Positions 12,020-23,281 of a DNA stretch of 64,000 bases are shown one piece after another; within the stretch, counting starts at the first letter, position 1, and the number at the start of each line of letters is the position of its first letter. The notes beneath the pieces are model-generated. The model was not told where the DNA came from and made no database searches. It worked only from the letters and a program-made list of their open reading frames with translations. The translations under genes and the position numbers were made by a program. Source of the stretch: Phyto melanocephala (Eukaryota; Arthropoda; Insecta; Diptera; Rhinophoridae); NCBI GenBank assembly GCA_941918925.1, contig OW799233.1, positions 7,370,001-7,434,000 of the forward strand, read 5' to 3'.

Positions 12020-12137
12020 AATTTTGTTAAAACACACAATTTCTTTCCTGAAGATGCTACACAAAGGAGTAGCGAAATATTGAATAATAAATAAAACAAC
12101 AAATATTTATAAAGACCTCGAGCTTGAAGAATCAATT
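12020..12137 (+). mobile_element. Penelope-like element terminal fragment
   Basis: Over about 115 bp this is nearly identical to the sequence just downstream of the Penelope-like endonuclease frame (about 29747-29862): the cacacaatttctttcctga block, the GCTAC/GTAGC stem, AATAATAAATAAA and the GACCTCGAGCTTGAA phrase. It therefore looks like a solo end of the same element with no protein-coding part left. Confidence 0.7.
12048..12077 (+). ncRNA. Hammerhead-ribozyme-like core motif
   Basis: CTGAAGA (12048-12054) is followed by one T, a 5-bp stem GCTAC/GTAGC (12056-12060 with 12069-12073, loop ACAAAGGA) and GAAA (12074-12077). This is the order of the conserved hammerhead core (CUGANGA, stem II, GAAA). 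Hammerhead motifs are known in the terminal regions of Penelope-like elements. A 5-bp stem III (ATATT with AATAT near 12107) can be drawn, but I cannot draw a convincing stem I, so activity is not claimed. Confidence 0.4.
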
Positions 12138-12237
12138 TAAAAATTTTATAAAATAAAGGTCAAATAAGAGCAATAAGAATAAAAATGAGAAATTTAAAAA
12201 AATGAACTTGAGCCAGTTTAAAAAAAATATAATTTAA

Positions 12238-14654
12238 TCTATTAAATTTTTTTTTTTTATAGAAAGCTTTCTATAAATTTACTTTTCATGACTTATTTAC
12301 CGAAAATTTTCTATTAAATCAAAAAAAAAATTTTTTATATAAAATAGTCCAAAAATGTTTCTTTTAATAGAAAACTTTAGACCCGACCCGGCTTCACACG
12401 GGTGAATTTCTCTAATGATAAATATAGACATTTATAATGTGGCTAATGTGTGTGGCTAATTATCTTTAAAAATATATTTTCTTTGTATGACAAATATCAT
12501 GCTCTAATTTTTCATTGTTTTTTAAACCAACCTTAAAATTTTTAATATAATTTTTTTATAAATTGCTTATAGAAATACTTTTATAATTTAGTTTAAAGAA
12601 ATTTCTTCATGCATTTTCATAAATTCTGTGGCAATAAAAAAACTGCTTTTGTGTTTTAATTTTTTATTTTATTATAAATTAAATTAGTTTTTAATTCAAA
12701 TGATACTGTTTTTTTAAAAAATTTACGCAAAAAGCTTTTACGATATAACTTCCTGTAAAGTTGAACATTTGCCCGAGAGTAGTTTTGAATTCCTGGATTG
12801 CAATGATGATATTATTTCAATATTAGCTTATGTCTACTTAAGCAGTTAATACTTTTTGTCACAGAATTATTCTTTTATAGAAAAATATTTCCTTTAATTT
12901 TTTATTAAAATTTGTCCCTTAACTTTCTTTTCATAGAAAACTTTCCACACATTTGCTTCATATACATAATAATTAGTTTGAATAAATTAAACGAAAAAAA
13001 AGCACAAATTAAATTTTAAATTAATTTTATAATTTAAAAAACGGTACAATAAATATTTTTTATAAAACATGTAAATTAAATTTCTTGTTTTCAAAAAATG
13101 TTCAATTTATTTTTGAATCTTTTATATTTTCAATTTCAAAACATAAATGTTGACCCCCGTCAAAGTACATATGAGCTTTCAATAAGTTGTTAAATTTCTA
13201 AAATATTCTATGAGTGTGTAATATAACCTTGGGATGGTTATGAATTAAGTTAGTCGACTCGCTGGCGAATCGTGGAAAATCCCAGAGATTAGTGTGGACA
13301 CACAAGAATGTGTTGTAGTTACCATGAATTGTAAATGCATTATACATACTTATACTCCGGTACACTTTTGGAGCTTAACCCCTAAAGGTATGGAATGCAC
13401 ACATGTATGTATTCCATGCAAACACATTGAAAAAAGCAACAACACATTCTACATTTAAGCGCAAAGAAAAAAAAAAGGATGAAAAAACATTGATGCATGT
13501 ACATACGTATGCATGCATGAGGTCAGTCAGCATGAATTAATTCACTTAAAAATGTAGATGCTGCCGACGCTATATTCACCCATCCCTTCTTCCGTCCGCT
13601 TGTCCGTCCTTCCATCGGTCTGTCTGTCGATTTGTTTGTGTTTATTGCTGTGAAACATATCTTAGCCCACAAAAACAACAACCATAATACATACAAACAA
13701 ACAAAACAATTGGAAAATTGAATTATCCCAATGATGACATTAAGCGCGTGCTGTGAATTTTATGAGGATATTTTAATTATTCAAACGATTTAACATTATG
13801 GTTCATTCGTTAACTCAAACATTATTTGTTTGACTTTTAAATTTTCTTTGTTTTTTTTTTTCTTTATTCTTTATTTTCTTTTATTAACTTTAAATTGGAT
13901 TCTAGTGGAGGAGTTAACCACATTTTCCTTGGTGATTTTAAAACAATGTACTTGCATGGTTGTTTTATTATAACATATGTACATATATTTAGGTGTGTCT
14001 GTGTGAATGGATAATTTCGTGGTCTTCTTGCAACAGTTTCAAGTAAAAATTAAAAATTTCTGTACAAAGAAAAAAAATTAAACAAAATTGTCAGATGCCT
14101 AGAAAATGCCTCGTGCCCTTTTTCCCCAAATGCTTGTCTAACACATTCAATCAACACATCAGAAATATACGAATGTATGTATGTATGTATGTGCATACAA
14201 TACATATGATAATATCTAAAATTAATTTTATTTTTTATTAATTCTCTTGGCATTTAGTATCAATAGACAGACGCTACTTTTATTTGTAAGTCCACGTTAA
14301 TTGAAACTTTTATGATTTCTTTAAAACAAACCGGAAGTTGTTGCATACGTGTGGACAAAACAATTCTTTTTGATGTCTGGGCGACAACGAAAGATATTTG
14401 TCTGTTACACCGTTAAACGTGATAATGTCATTTTGTTAAGCTACCTTTGAAATAATACATTACCAGTTAACTGGATCAATCGTATGGTACTCGTATAAAA
14501 GTAGTACTTAGTTCTCCTTGCCATATTTATCTGTAAAAGAAAACTCTATTAATTTTCTAGAAATAGAGCGATTGGATCCCTTATACGAGTAAAAAAAACT
14601 TATACAAATTATTTATGCATGCATTATCAAAACTCTTAATAAAATTGAAGAAAA
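12238..14654. other. AT-rich intergenic DNA, no supported gene
   Basis: AT-rich DNA without a credible coding frame. Noted items are a short 'cccgacccggcttcacacggg' phrase near 12381-12402, of a type common in dispersed insect repeats, a TCCGTCC/TCTGTC pyrimidine-rich tract near 13592-13632, and a (GTAT)n run near 14174-14190. Confidence 0.45.
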
Positions 14655-15552
14655 ACAAGTAAGAGCGCTATATTCGGCCGTGCCGAATCTTATATACCCT
14701 TCACAACGTGTAGTCATGCAATAACAGTGGTTTGTGTCACCATTCATCCCATATGAAATACGTACATACATATAAAAACATACATATATAAAAACGTCCC
14801 ATTGTAAAATTATAAATTCACGTATGTATGTTAAAAAAACAAAAAAAAAAAAATAAAAAAAAAATTTAAAAAAAAAATTTTTAAAAAAATTTAAAAAAAA
14901 AATTTAAAAAAAAATTTAAAAAAAATTTTTTTTTAAATAATTAAAATATATATAATAAATATAAAACAAAAAAAAAATAAAAAATATTTAAAAAAAAATT
15001 AAAAAAAAAATAATAATAAAAATATAAATAATATATTAAATAAAAAAATAAAAAAAAAATTAAAAAAAATTAAAAAAAAAAAAATATAAAAAAAAATAAA
15101 AAAAAAAAATTTTTTTGGCTCAGCTGGGATTCAATGCCACGTTTTCTATAACCAGTATACACGTTTGTATGTATGTATGTTGTTGTTGTAATGTTGTTTT
15201 TGTGAAAAAAAAATCGAGGTGGTCGTGGGTTTTTGCTCATATCTCAGTTGCTTATGTACCGATGTTTCTGATTTTCAATACCGATCTACTCCCGAATATT
15301 TCTGATATTTTAATACCTCACCCGAGTCCAAGCGATGTCGGGGGGCTTCAAAAAGTTGATTTCAACATACACACGGACAGACGGTCAGACGGACAGACGG
15401 ACAGACGGACAGACTGACAGGGCATAATCGACTCCCCTATTTATAAGCTTTCAGAAAATATATACTTTATGGGGTCGGAAATCAAAATTGTAGAAATTTC
15501 ACACGGAATGACAAACCTATATATACCCTTTTTCACTGTGTGAAGGGTATAA
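14655..15552 (+). repeat. Family A repeat, near full-length
   Basis: It runs from ACAAGTAAGAGCGCTATATTCGGCCGTGCCGAA to a terminal hairpin TATACCCTT / AAGGGTATA. The middle is poly-A/T, followed by a 'ggctcagctgggattc' block, a TGTTGTTG stretch, a 'cgaggtggtcgtgg' block and a CAGACGGA minisatellite (about 15376-15415). The short open frame within is repeat-derived and not a gene. Confidence 0.8.
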
Positions 15553-16076
15553 AAAAATATAAAAAAAAAAATTAAAAAAAAAATAATAATAAAAATATAA
15601 ATAATATATTAAATAAAAAAAAAAAATTTTAAAAAAAAAATTTAAAAAAAAAATTTAAAAAAAAATTTTTTTGGCTCAGCTGGGATTCGATGCCACGTTT
15701 TCTCTAACCAGTATACACGTTTGTATGTATGTATGTTGTTGTTGTAATGTTGTTTTTGTGAAAAAAAATCGAGGTGGTCGTGGGTTTTTGCTCATATCTC
15801 AGTTGTTTATGTACCGATGTTTCTGATTTTCAATACCGATCTATTCCCGAATATTTCTGATATTTTAATACCTTACCCGGGTCCAACCTATGTCGGGGGG
15901 CTTCAAAAAGTTGATTTCAACATACACACGGACAGACGGACAGACTGACAGAGCTTAATCGACTCCCCTATTCATAAGCTTTCAGAAAATATATACTTTA
16001 TGGGGTCGGAAATGAAAATTGTAGGAATTTCACACGGAATGACAAACCCTTTTTCACTGTGTGAAGGGTATAAAAA
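15553..16076 (+). repeat. Family A repeat, tandem 3'-half copy
   Basis: Directly after the previous copy a second one begins in its poly-A section and repeats the whole 3' half, ending with the same hairpin. It is very similar to 15110-15552, which suggests a tandem duplication of the 3' half. Confidence 0.8.
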
Positions 16077-16350
16077 CAGTGAAATTATTTTTGTAAAGTT
16101 TTTTTGTATGCACATACTTATGTATATACTTAGTCAACGATCTAAAATATAAAACACCACTTTTTAGAATTTTGGTCTGTCGGTCTTTATGAATGCCCTC
16201 TTTAACTCGTTTTGCTGCAAAACTACTATATGGATCTTAATACTGCTTAATATGGAGCTATATACCTGGGTAAGTAGTAATAAAAAATTACCCATAAGCA
16301 CTGCTACCAAAGATAGGTGCTTTTAGCAGTCATTAGGGACATATGCAGAG

Positions 16351-16515
16351 TTACTGCCTGTTCAACGATGTCGAAAGAAAACACAAGCGAACTTTCATTC
16401 GTACAAATATATTGAAAACAACAACAAAAACTAAAAATTTGTTTTTGCTTTCAATGTATTTGTACGAATGAATGTTCGCTTGTGTTTTCTTTCGACATCG
16501 TTGAACAGGCAGTAA
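16351..16515. mobile_element. Foldback MITE, ~75-bp arms
   Basis: The arms begin TTACTGCCTGTTCAACGATG and end with its reverse complement at 16515. About 75 bp pair with only about four mismatches, separated by a short A/T loop. The element has no coding capacity. No target duplication was recognised, so the superfamily is open. Confidence 0.8.
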
Positions 16516-17573
16516 AATTACATTTGAAATGCTTTAAAAATTTGCAAAGTAGCAAAGCACTTTTCAATTAAACATTTTTTTTTATATTTTCAATAATTAA
16601 GAAAAGCGTTTCCTTAAATGATTAAAATGTCTCCTAAGCTGTTAATGTTAATAATTTGCACTAAAACCATAAATTAAATCTGTCTCTCAATGAATACAAT
16701 ACCTACGTACATTTTGTTGGGACCAGTAAAGCGATCCGGGTTCTGCTTATAAAGAATAAAAACATTTTTTGCTGTTATTTCATCTGCATACACTTTTTAA
16801 AAATAGTGTAGAAGTATAAAACTGATTAAATCACTCTTACTTTTTGTTTAGTGCGACTGCAGAATTATGGCAAAATAATCATTTTAAAATTGCTTCAACA
16901 TTTTACTTTAGCGTGCCGCGCTTACAAAGACATTTTTTAAGCGGCAAACAGAGAAAACTTCAAAGTGACGACGGTTCATTTTCCATCTAATTTCATTTGT
17001 TTTTTAATGCTACAAATTTGAGTAGATTGTTTTTCACAAGCACACTCTTAAGAGACGTACAATCCATGGAACAACAGCAATATTCCTGGCAACATTAAGC
17101 ACTCACTTTCTCACTCAAAATGTAAAAAGAATAAAACAAAAAAAAGCAGGACAAAAATCAACATAAACAAATGTTTAACCAATATGCTTAACAAAAGGAA
17201 AGATGCAATTTTTATATTACCAATATGCAAACTTACAACATACACCCGCAAGGATTCAGAAAGCCAGCTAGCCGGTTATACAGTTTAGTGGCTAGTGGAT
17301 GTTAAGCTTACTAATATGCACAGCCAGCCGACTTGAGCAGAAGTTATGAAAAATTAATAATAATGTCGAATCGATTGATTTTGCCAAGCACAAACAGCGG
17401 GTAAATATAATATGGATCCTTTTGCTATTTAACTTTATTTGTTGTTCCATAGCAGAGTACTGCTGCCCAACACTACATTCATACATACAAACATACAGTT
17501 TCGTTGTGGTCAACCAGAAAAGAAAAACGCTTTAAGTGATTTTTTCATCTTTTTATTAATTTTCTTCTAATTT
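16516..17573. other. Intergenic DNA, nothing recognised
   Basis: AT-rich sequence with no convincing frame, RNA gene or repeat structure that I can see. Confidence 0.4.
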
Positions 17574-18278
17574 TTTTATACCCTTCACCTGTAGTGCACG
17601 AGGGTATATATAGCTTTGTCATTCCGTTTGTTATATCTACAATTTTCATTTCCGACCCCAAAAAAGTATATATTTTCTGAAAGCTTATGAATAGAGGAGT
17701 CGATTAAGCCCTGACCGTCTGCCCGTGTGTTGGTTGAAATCAACTTTTAGAAGCAACTTTATGTTCCTCAGACCTCTATATGGTATCAATCTCTTGGAAA
17801 TATCCAGGAATGAATCGCTATTCAGCACAATCGCCCCATAACTTTCTGAGATATGAGCAAAAAACCACGACCACCTCGTTTTTTTCACAATTACAACAAC
17901 AACCTACATACATACTGGTTAAAGTAAGTAAACGTGGCATCGAATTCCAGCTGAGCCAAAAAAATTTATTTTCTTTTATATATTATTTATATTTTATTAT
18001 TTTTTTTTTATTTTTTTTTTAATTTTTTTTAAAAATTTTTTTTTTAAAATATTTTTAAAAAATTTTTTTTAATTTTTTTTTTTATTTTTTTTTTTTTTTG
18101 TAATTGTTTTTATTATTTTTTTTTTATTTTTAATATATATTTTTTTTGGTATGTTTTTTACATGTATGTACGTATTTTATATGAGATGAATGGTGATACC
18201 AACAATTGTTATTGCATGACTACACGTTGTGAAGGGTACATAAGATTCGGCACGGCCGAATATAGCACTGTTACTTGT
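17574..18278 (-). repeat. Family A repeat, reverse orientation
   Basis: A complete reverse-strand copy. It runs from the reverse-complement 3' end (tataccc ttcacctgtagtgc...gggtata) to 'aagattcggcacggccgaatatagcactgttacttgtt'. The internal poly-T section is at about 17960-18150. The perfect GGC-ACG-GCC type hairpin is retained at its 5' end. Confidence 0.8.
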
Positions 18279-19604
18279 TAAGTCTGTGTTTGTTTGTGTC
18301 TACGATTTTCGTAATTCAAATGTAACTTAAATCCAAAGAGTCAAAGGGACAGACGTTCGAATGGCGAAAAGAAAAACATTTTGTAGCGGCAAAACATTTA
18401 TTGGCAAATGAAAAATAGCGCCAATTGCCCGCAAGGCGTTATATTATGTATTTTCCTATTTTGTAGTGGTTGTCATCATCGTTGTTGTATTTATTGCTCT
18501 TGCACAATTAATTCTTTACCTTTTATAGTTTTATATACTAGATTTTTTTATGTAAGTTTCTGCACTACACATCAGTAGTAGGTATTATCGGTATGCTGTT
18601 TAGTTTATACAATACAATTTTCGATTAATGAGGAATGTGTCGACAAAAATTTATAATGAAATGTAATAAATAAAAAAAAATTCTAAAGCTTATACTCCTT
18701 AATAGATGGAGGTTTTCATCTCAAGTGACAAAAATTATTAAACCGATGTCTTCCGATCGGGATTATATCTGCATCAAGGTTGCTCCTATTAGATAGTAGT
18801 TTAGACAAATTTTTTAAAGAGATCGGTCAAAATCTCTCTGAGTTAGAACGGACATTTTGGTCAAACTGGTGTTTTTTCTATCACTGTAACTTATTAACTG
18901 TTGTTCTTAGCAAAATTTGTCCCAAATAGTTTGGATAGCAATTTTTACTATTTATCTTTTGAAAAAAAAATATTTTTTTTTTTTTGATGGAGTTTTGTAC
19001 ATTTTCAAATACCCAGCCTTTTATCATCTTTATTTATCGTTTTTATTTGCTGCTTTGTCAATTATTTTTTGGCGTTTTAGGTCCAGCTGTTGATTTTGCG
19101 GCTGGTTTCTTTCTTTTTTGGCTTTGAAAAGATATCGCATTGAGTAGAGGCAGAAATATATGATAAATGGTTTATTTTCTAAAAAAATTTGAAAAATGAC
19201 CCTTTCTTAGATAGTTTTAATAAATATTATAAAATTGATGGAGGGTATTAATGGTTCTCCGTATTTTAACATATTTTTTTACTTGTTTTGATTCTCAATC
19301 TTGAAATCAACTTTGGTGTTATTCTGCAGTAAAAAGTAAAGAAGATAAGACTCCCAACCGAGACGAAATCATTTCTATTGACGACATTACTTTTTTCGCA
19401 TATTTGCTGTTGCGTAGTCATCTTTAATTGGATGTTGTTTTGTAAGTGAAATAAATATGTTGTGCATGTCGACTAGAACTAGGTTTGGAAAATTTAAAAA
19501 AAAACTATCTACATACAACTGTAAATATGCATATGTTGGTAAAGCTAAATAGTCTATTTGTATTCGCTTCTTTGTCCCATCATTATAATTTTAAAATACA
19601 CTCA
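18279..19604. other. Intergenic DNA, no supported gene
   Basis: No credible coding frame. Bases 18690-18900 carry 'cttccgatcgggat' and 'gatcggtcaaaatctctctgagttag' phrases of the type seen in old dispersed repeats, but no boundaries could be drawn. Confidence 0.4.
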
Positions 19605-19606
19605 TA

Positions 19607-20526
19607 TAGAGTGTTTTTTTAAGCCCGATAGAACTTGAAATTGTAAAAAATAACACAAAAAATTAAATTGTAATCAAATTTTTTTTTTATTCGAAAGATC
19701 AATACGTGACATTAACATTTGAAAATGATTTCAGGCATATGGGTACCGCGGCTGTTCTTGACGAAGCGCATTCTGGACGTCCAATTTTGGGCCACTTTTT
19801 CGAGCACTGCTGGCCGTATGTCACGAATAACACGAACAATGCTGGCCTCCAAGGCGTCAATTGTTGCTGGTTTATCAGCATAAACCAGTGACTTCACGTA
19901 GCCCCACAGGAAATAATCGAGAGGTGTCAAATCGCACGACCTTGGAGGCCAATTGACAGGTCCATTTCTCGAAATCAACTTATCGTTAAATTTTGATTTC
20001 AATAAGTCGATGGTTGCGTTCGCCGTATGGCACGTAGCGCCATCCTGTTGAAACCACATCTCCTCCGGATCAATGTCATCCATATTTTCAAACAAAAAAT
20101 CATTGATCATAATGCGGTAACGATCTCCATTGACCGTAACGCGAGCTCCGGCCTCATTTTTGAAGAAATAAGGTCCGATGATGCCACCAGCGTGAGAACC
20201 GCACCAAACGGTGCATTTTTCTGGATGTAATGGAGTCTGTAGGGTCTCTTGTGGATTGGTCTCGCTCCATATGCGGCAATTTTGCTTATTAACAAACCCG
20301 TTAAGCCAAAAATGCGCCTCATCGCTGAACACAATTTTGCGATAAAATTGGACGTCCAGAATGCGCTTCGTCAAGAACAGCCGCGGTGCCCATATGCCCG
20401 AAATCATTTTCAAATGTTAATGTCACGTATTGATCTTTCGAATAAAAAAAAAAATTTGATTACAATTTAATTTTTCGTGTAATTTTTTACAATTTCAAGT
20501 TCTATCGGGCTTAAAAAAACACCCTT
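19607..20526 (-). mobile_element. Tc1/mariner element with 182-bp inverted arms
   Basis: A TA dinucleotide flanks each side (19605-19606 and 20527-20528). The arms 19607-19788 and 20344-20526 are near-perfect inverted repeats of about 182 bp. The transposase frame lies on the minus strand between and into both arms. The left arm contains the normal C-terminal codons and 3' UTR. The right arm is the same sequence inverted and sits where the N-terminal half of the gene should be. The copy therefore looks like an inverted-duplication derivative of a longer element. Confidence 0.85.
19712..20413 (-). pseudogene. Tc1/mariner transposase, catalytic half only
   Basis: The frame encodes 233 residues. 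The DDE/D catalytic domain is well preserved: first Asp in FSDEAHF (D31), second in FQQDGATCH (D124), third in the SCDLTPLD segment (D161, 36 residues after the second). The N-terminal helix-turn-helix DNA-binding region of about 150 residues is missing. The first ~24 residues are encoded by the inverted arm, that is, by the antisense of the C-terminal codons, and are not genuine transposase. The protein could not bind its ends in the usual way. The catalytic part is free of stops, which suggests recent activity of the parent element. Confidence 0.85.
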
Positions 20527-20528
20527 TA

Positions 20529-21080
20529 CATGTGCAGTAGTATATTTAATTTTTTCTTCAAAATATAGGAGAATTAACTTTTTTTTAATATATGTATTTA
20601 ATTTAAAAAACTGTACCTTGCAAGCAAAAATAATTTTGTAATGTAATTTCGAAAAACGACCCGCCTTTTCGTTATATATTGCGGTATTTACAGGCGGATC
20701 TAAAGTATGATATATCGATATTTTTATATCGAGGAGATTAATATTTTGCTCCAACGATTATTGACCTCAAGTACCTTTTTCTAGAATTTACCCACTAGAT
20801 CTCTTCCACCCTAATAACAGAATATTTAAACTAAAACATAACAAAAAATAATACAACTTGTACAAAAAATGTATTGCGACAACTACGTTAAAATTAATTT
20901 ATCTTTTTTGTTGCCGAACGCAGGGTTCACTCTTTTAAACTGGCTTGAGATCAATAGCCCTTAAAACAAAATATTAGTCTCTTCATGGTCCAAAAAAAAG
21001 TTTTAAAATATAACACACTTTAATATCTGACTGTAAGTAGGCATCCTTTATTTTTATTTTTTTAACAACTTTTTGTTTTC
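20529..21080. other. Intergenic DNA, nothing recognised
   Basis: AT-rich, with no gene or clear repeat. A 'gatatatcgatatttttatatcgag' palindromic phrase near 20709-20733 is the only local structure noted. Confidence 0.4.
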
Positions 21081-21460
21081 TTTTTATACCCTACACCTGT
21101 GGTGCACAAGGGTATATATAGCTTTGTCATTCCGTTTGTAATTTCTACAATTTTCATTTCCGACCCCAAAAAGTATATATTTTCTGAAAGCTTATGAATA
21201 GAGGAGTCGATTAAGCCCTGACCGTCTGTCCGAGTGTTGGTTGAAATCAACATTTAGAAGCAACGATATGTTCCTCAGTTCTGTGTATGGTATCAATCTC
21301 TATGAAATATCCGGGAATGAATCGCTATTGAAATTCAGCACAATTGCCCTATAACTTTCTGAGATATGAGCAAAAAACCACGACCAACTCGTTTTTTCAC
21401 AATTACAACAACAAAGTAAACCTGGCATCGAATCCCAGCTGAACCAAAAAAATTTTTTTT
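21081..21460 (-). repeat. Family A repeat, reverse, 3' half only
   Basis: It begins with the reverse-complement terminal hairpin and includes the 'gaccccaaaaagtatatattttctgaaagctt' block and the blocks up to 'ccagctgaaccaaaaaaa'. The 5' half is missing. Confidence 0.75.
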
Positions 21461-21483
21461 AATCTATTTATCTTCTATATATA

Positions 21484-21745
21484 TAAAAGTGAAACTCTGT
21501 GTGTGTGTGTGTGTTAGCTATAGACTCCGAAACTGTAAAACCGATCGGACTCAAACTTTGGAAAGTTGTTGTACACATACCAGGGAGTGTTTATGGGTGA
21601 AAAAAGTGGGCGGGGCCACGCCCATAAAAATTAGTTATCATTTTTAGCTACTTGCACTTGACCGATTTTTCTGAAACTTTGCACACATATTGAGCTGTCA
21701 TGACTATATAATTTCGTGGTTGAAAAAGTGGGCAGTGCGACGCCA
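21484..21745 (+). repeat. Family C repeat with (GT)n start
   Basis: Starts 'tatatataaaagtgaaactctgtgtgtgtgtgtgtgttag', continues 'accgatcggactcaaactttgg', and holds the 'gtgggcggggccacgcccataaa' block shared with 632-800. The opening resembles 5' ends of non-autonomous Helitrons in flies, but no CTRR 3' end or host A|T junction was identified. Confidence 0.5.
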
Positions 21746-21913
21746 GAAGTACCCTCACCCTAATTCTGGCAGAGATAAAAAAAATCGTCGTTGTGTTAAA
21801 ATTTTTTTAATCCATTAAAAAAGATAAGGTTTAAGCTTTTTGGCATTTCAGCTCACTGCTATCATCAAAAAAGAGTCAGCATCACATGGACGCTACCAAC
21901 AGGGCAAATGAAA

Positions 21914-22692
21914 AACAAGTAACAGTGCTATATTCGGCCGTGCCGAATCTTATATACCCTTCACAACGTGTAGTCATGCAATAACAATTGTTTGTATCAC
22001 CATTCATCCCATATAAAATACGTGCATACGTACACGTTAGAATAAATGTGGCATCGAATCCCAGCTGAGCCAAAAAAATTTTATTTTATTTAATATATTA
22101 TTTATATATTTTATTATTATTATATTATATTATTATATTTTATTATTTTTTTTTAATTTTTTTAAAAAAATTTTTTAGAAAAATTTTTAAAAAATTTAAA
22201 AAAATTTTTTTTTAAATTTTTTTAAAATTTTTTTTTTTTTTTTGTAGTTTTTTTTATTATTTTTTTCTTATTTTTAATATTTTTTTTTTTTTGTAATTTT
22301 TTTTGTTTGGTATGTTTTTAACATGTTTGTATGTATGTATGTTGTTGTTGTAATTGTAAAAAAAAAGAGGTGGTCGTGGTTTTTTGCTCATATCTCAGAA
22401 AATTATGGGACGATTCTGCTGAATTTCAATAGCGATTCATTCCTGGATATTTCCAAGAGATTGATACCATATATAGATCTGAGGAACATATAGTTGCTTC
22501 TAAAAGTTGATTTCAACCAACACACGGACAGACGGGCAGACGGACAGACGGTCAGGGCTTAATCGACTCCTCTATTCATAAGCTTTCAGAAAATATATAC
22601 TTTATGGGGTCGGAAATGAAAATTGTAGAAATTACAAACGGAATGACAAAGCTATATATACCCTTGTGCACCACAGGTGAAGGGTATAAAAA
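21914..22692 (+). repeat. Family A repeat, full-length
   Basis: Runs from 'aacaagtaacagtgctatattcggccgtgccgaatcttatataccc' to 'ggtgaagggtataaaaac', with poly-A/T middle and CAGACGG minisatellite (about 22527-22553). Both terminal hairpins are intact. Confidence 0.85.
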
Positions 22693-23281
22693 CAAAACGA
22701 TCAGCAAAACCCAAAAACATATAGCAAAGATCTGCACTTCCACACAATCATATGGAGGTGTTGCTCCTAGGCAACAACAGATGGCAGTCTATCATCCTGA
22801 CACAGACAATAGCAGACTATCATATACTTAGATAGAAAAGCTTAACGAAACAAACACAGATAAAACAATGGACAAATGTTTTGAAGCAGCTGTGTTCCTA
22901 AGGAGAGTAATAAACAAAAATTTTTTTGTCAAAAAAAGTTTATGAACTTTATCTAAAGGCCTTCACCCAAATAACAATATTAAATAATTTAAAATAATTT
23001 AAGAATGTTCACAATAAGCCAAAGCGAATCCTAGCAATAAAAAATACAATACATACTTTTATTAATTTTAAAATTTATTAAAATTATGGCATTACGAGAA
23101 GTTAATTACAAGAGAGTCATTTTGTTTTACCATACATATTGTACAAAATATTTTCATTTTACAGTTTCACAGAACAAGTATTGACACCAAGGATCATATT
23201 AAAAAAAAAAAAAAAAATTTAACACCTAGGTACCACACAAGTCTACCATTACATATTATAATATTTTATTTTTATTCCAAA
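22693..23281. other. 3' flank of the ChaC gene
   Basis: No gene. The minus-strand ChaC transcript probably ends here: two overlapping AATAAA-type signals (TTTATT on the plus strand) lie at 23265-23276, just after the stop codon. Confidence 0.5.

Larger units (their letters stand above)
11766..12234. repeat. Nested inverted repeats around a Penelope-like end
   Basis: The outer arms lie at about 11766-11810 and 12189-12234 and share AACTGGCTCAAGTT / AACTTGAGCCAGTT plus flanking A/T runs. The inner arms lie at about 11914-11950 and 12106-12137 and share the reverse-complementary phrase around GACCTCGAGCTTGAAGAATC. The direct phrase 'ataaaaatgagaaattt' also occurs between outer and inner arms on both sides (about 11898 and 12180), so part of the flank may be duplicated rather than inverted. 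Confidence 0.65.

Noticed and set aside
12381..12402. GC-rich 'cccgacccggcttcacacggg' phrase
   Set aside because: Too short to assign; similar phrases are common in degraded insect repeats.
15115..15417. Frame translating the family A 3' half (also at 26432-26719, 22604-22831, 36787-37005)
   Set aside because: It is the same repeat sequence read through in each place, ending in the translated minisatellite; it is not a conserved protein.
19706..20470. Plus-strand frames inside the mariner element
   Set aside because: They are antisense shadows of the transposase frame.
21484..21745. Helitron identity for the family C repeat
   Set aside because: The opening resembles fly Helitron 5' ends, but no CTRR end with a preceding hairpin or insertion between A and T could be shown.
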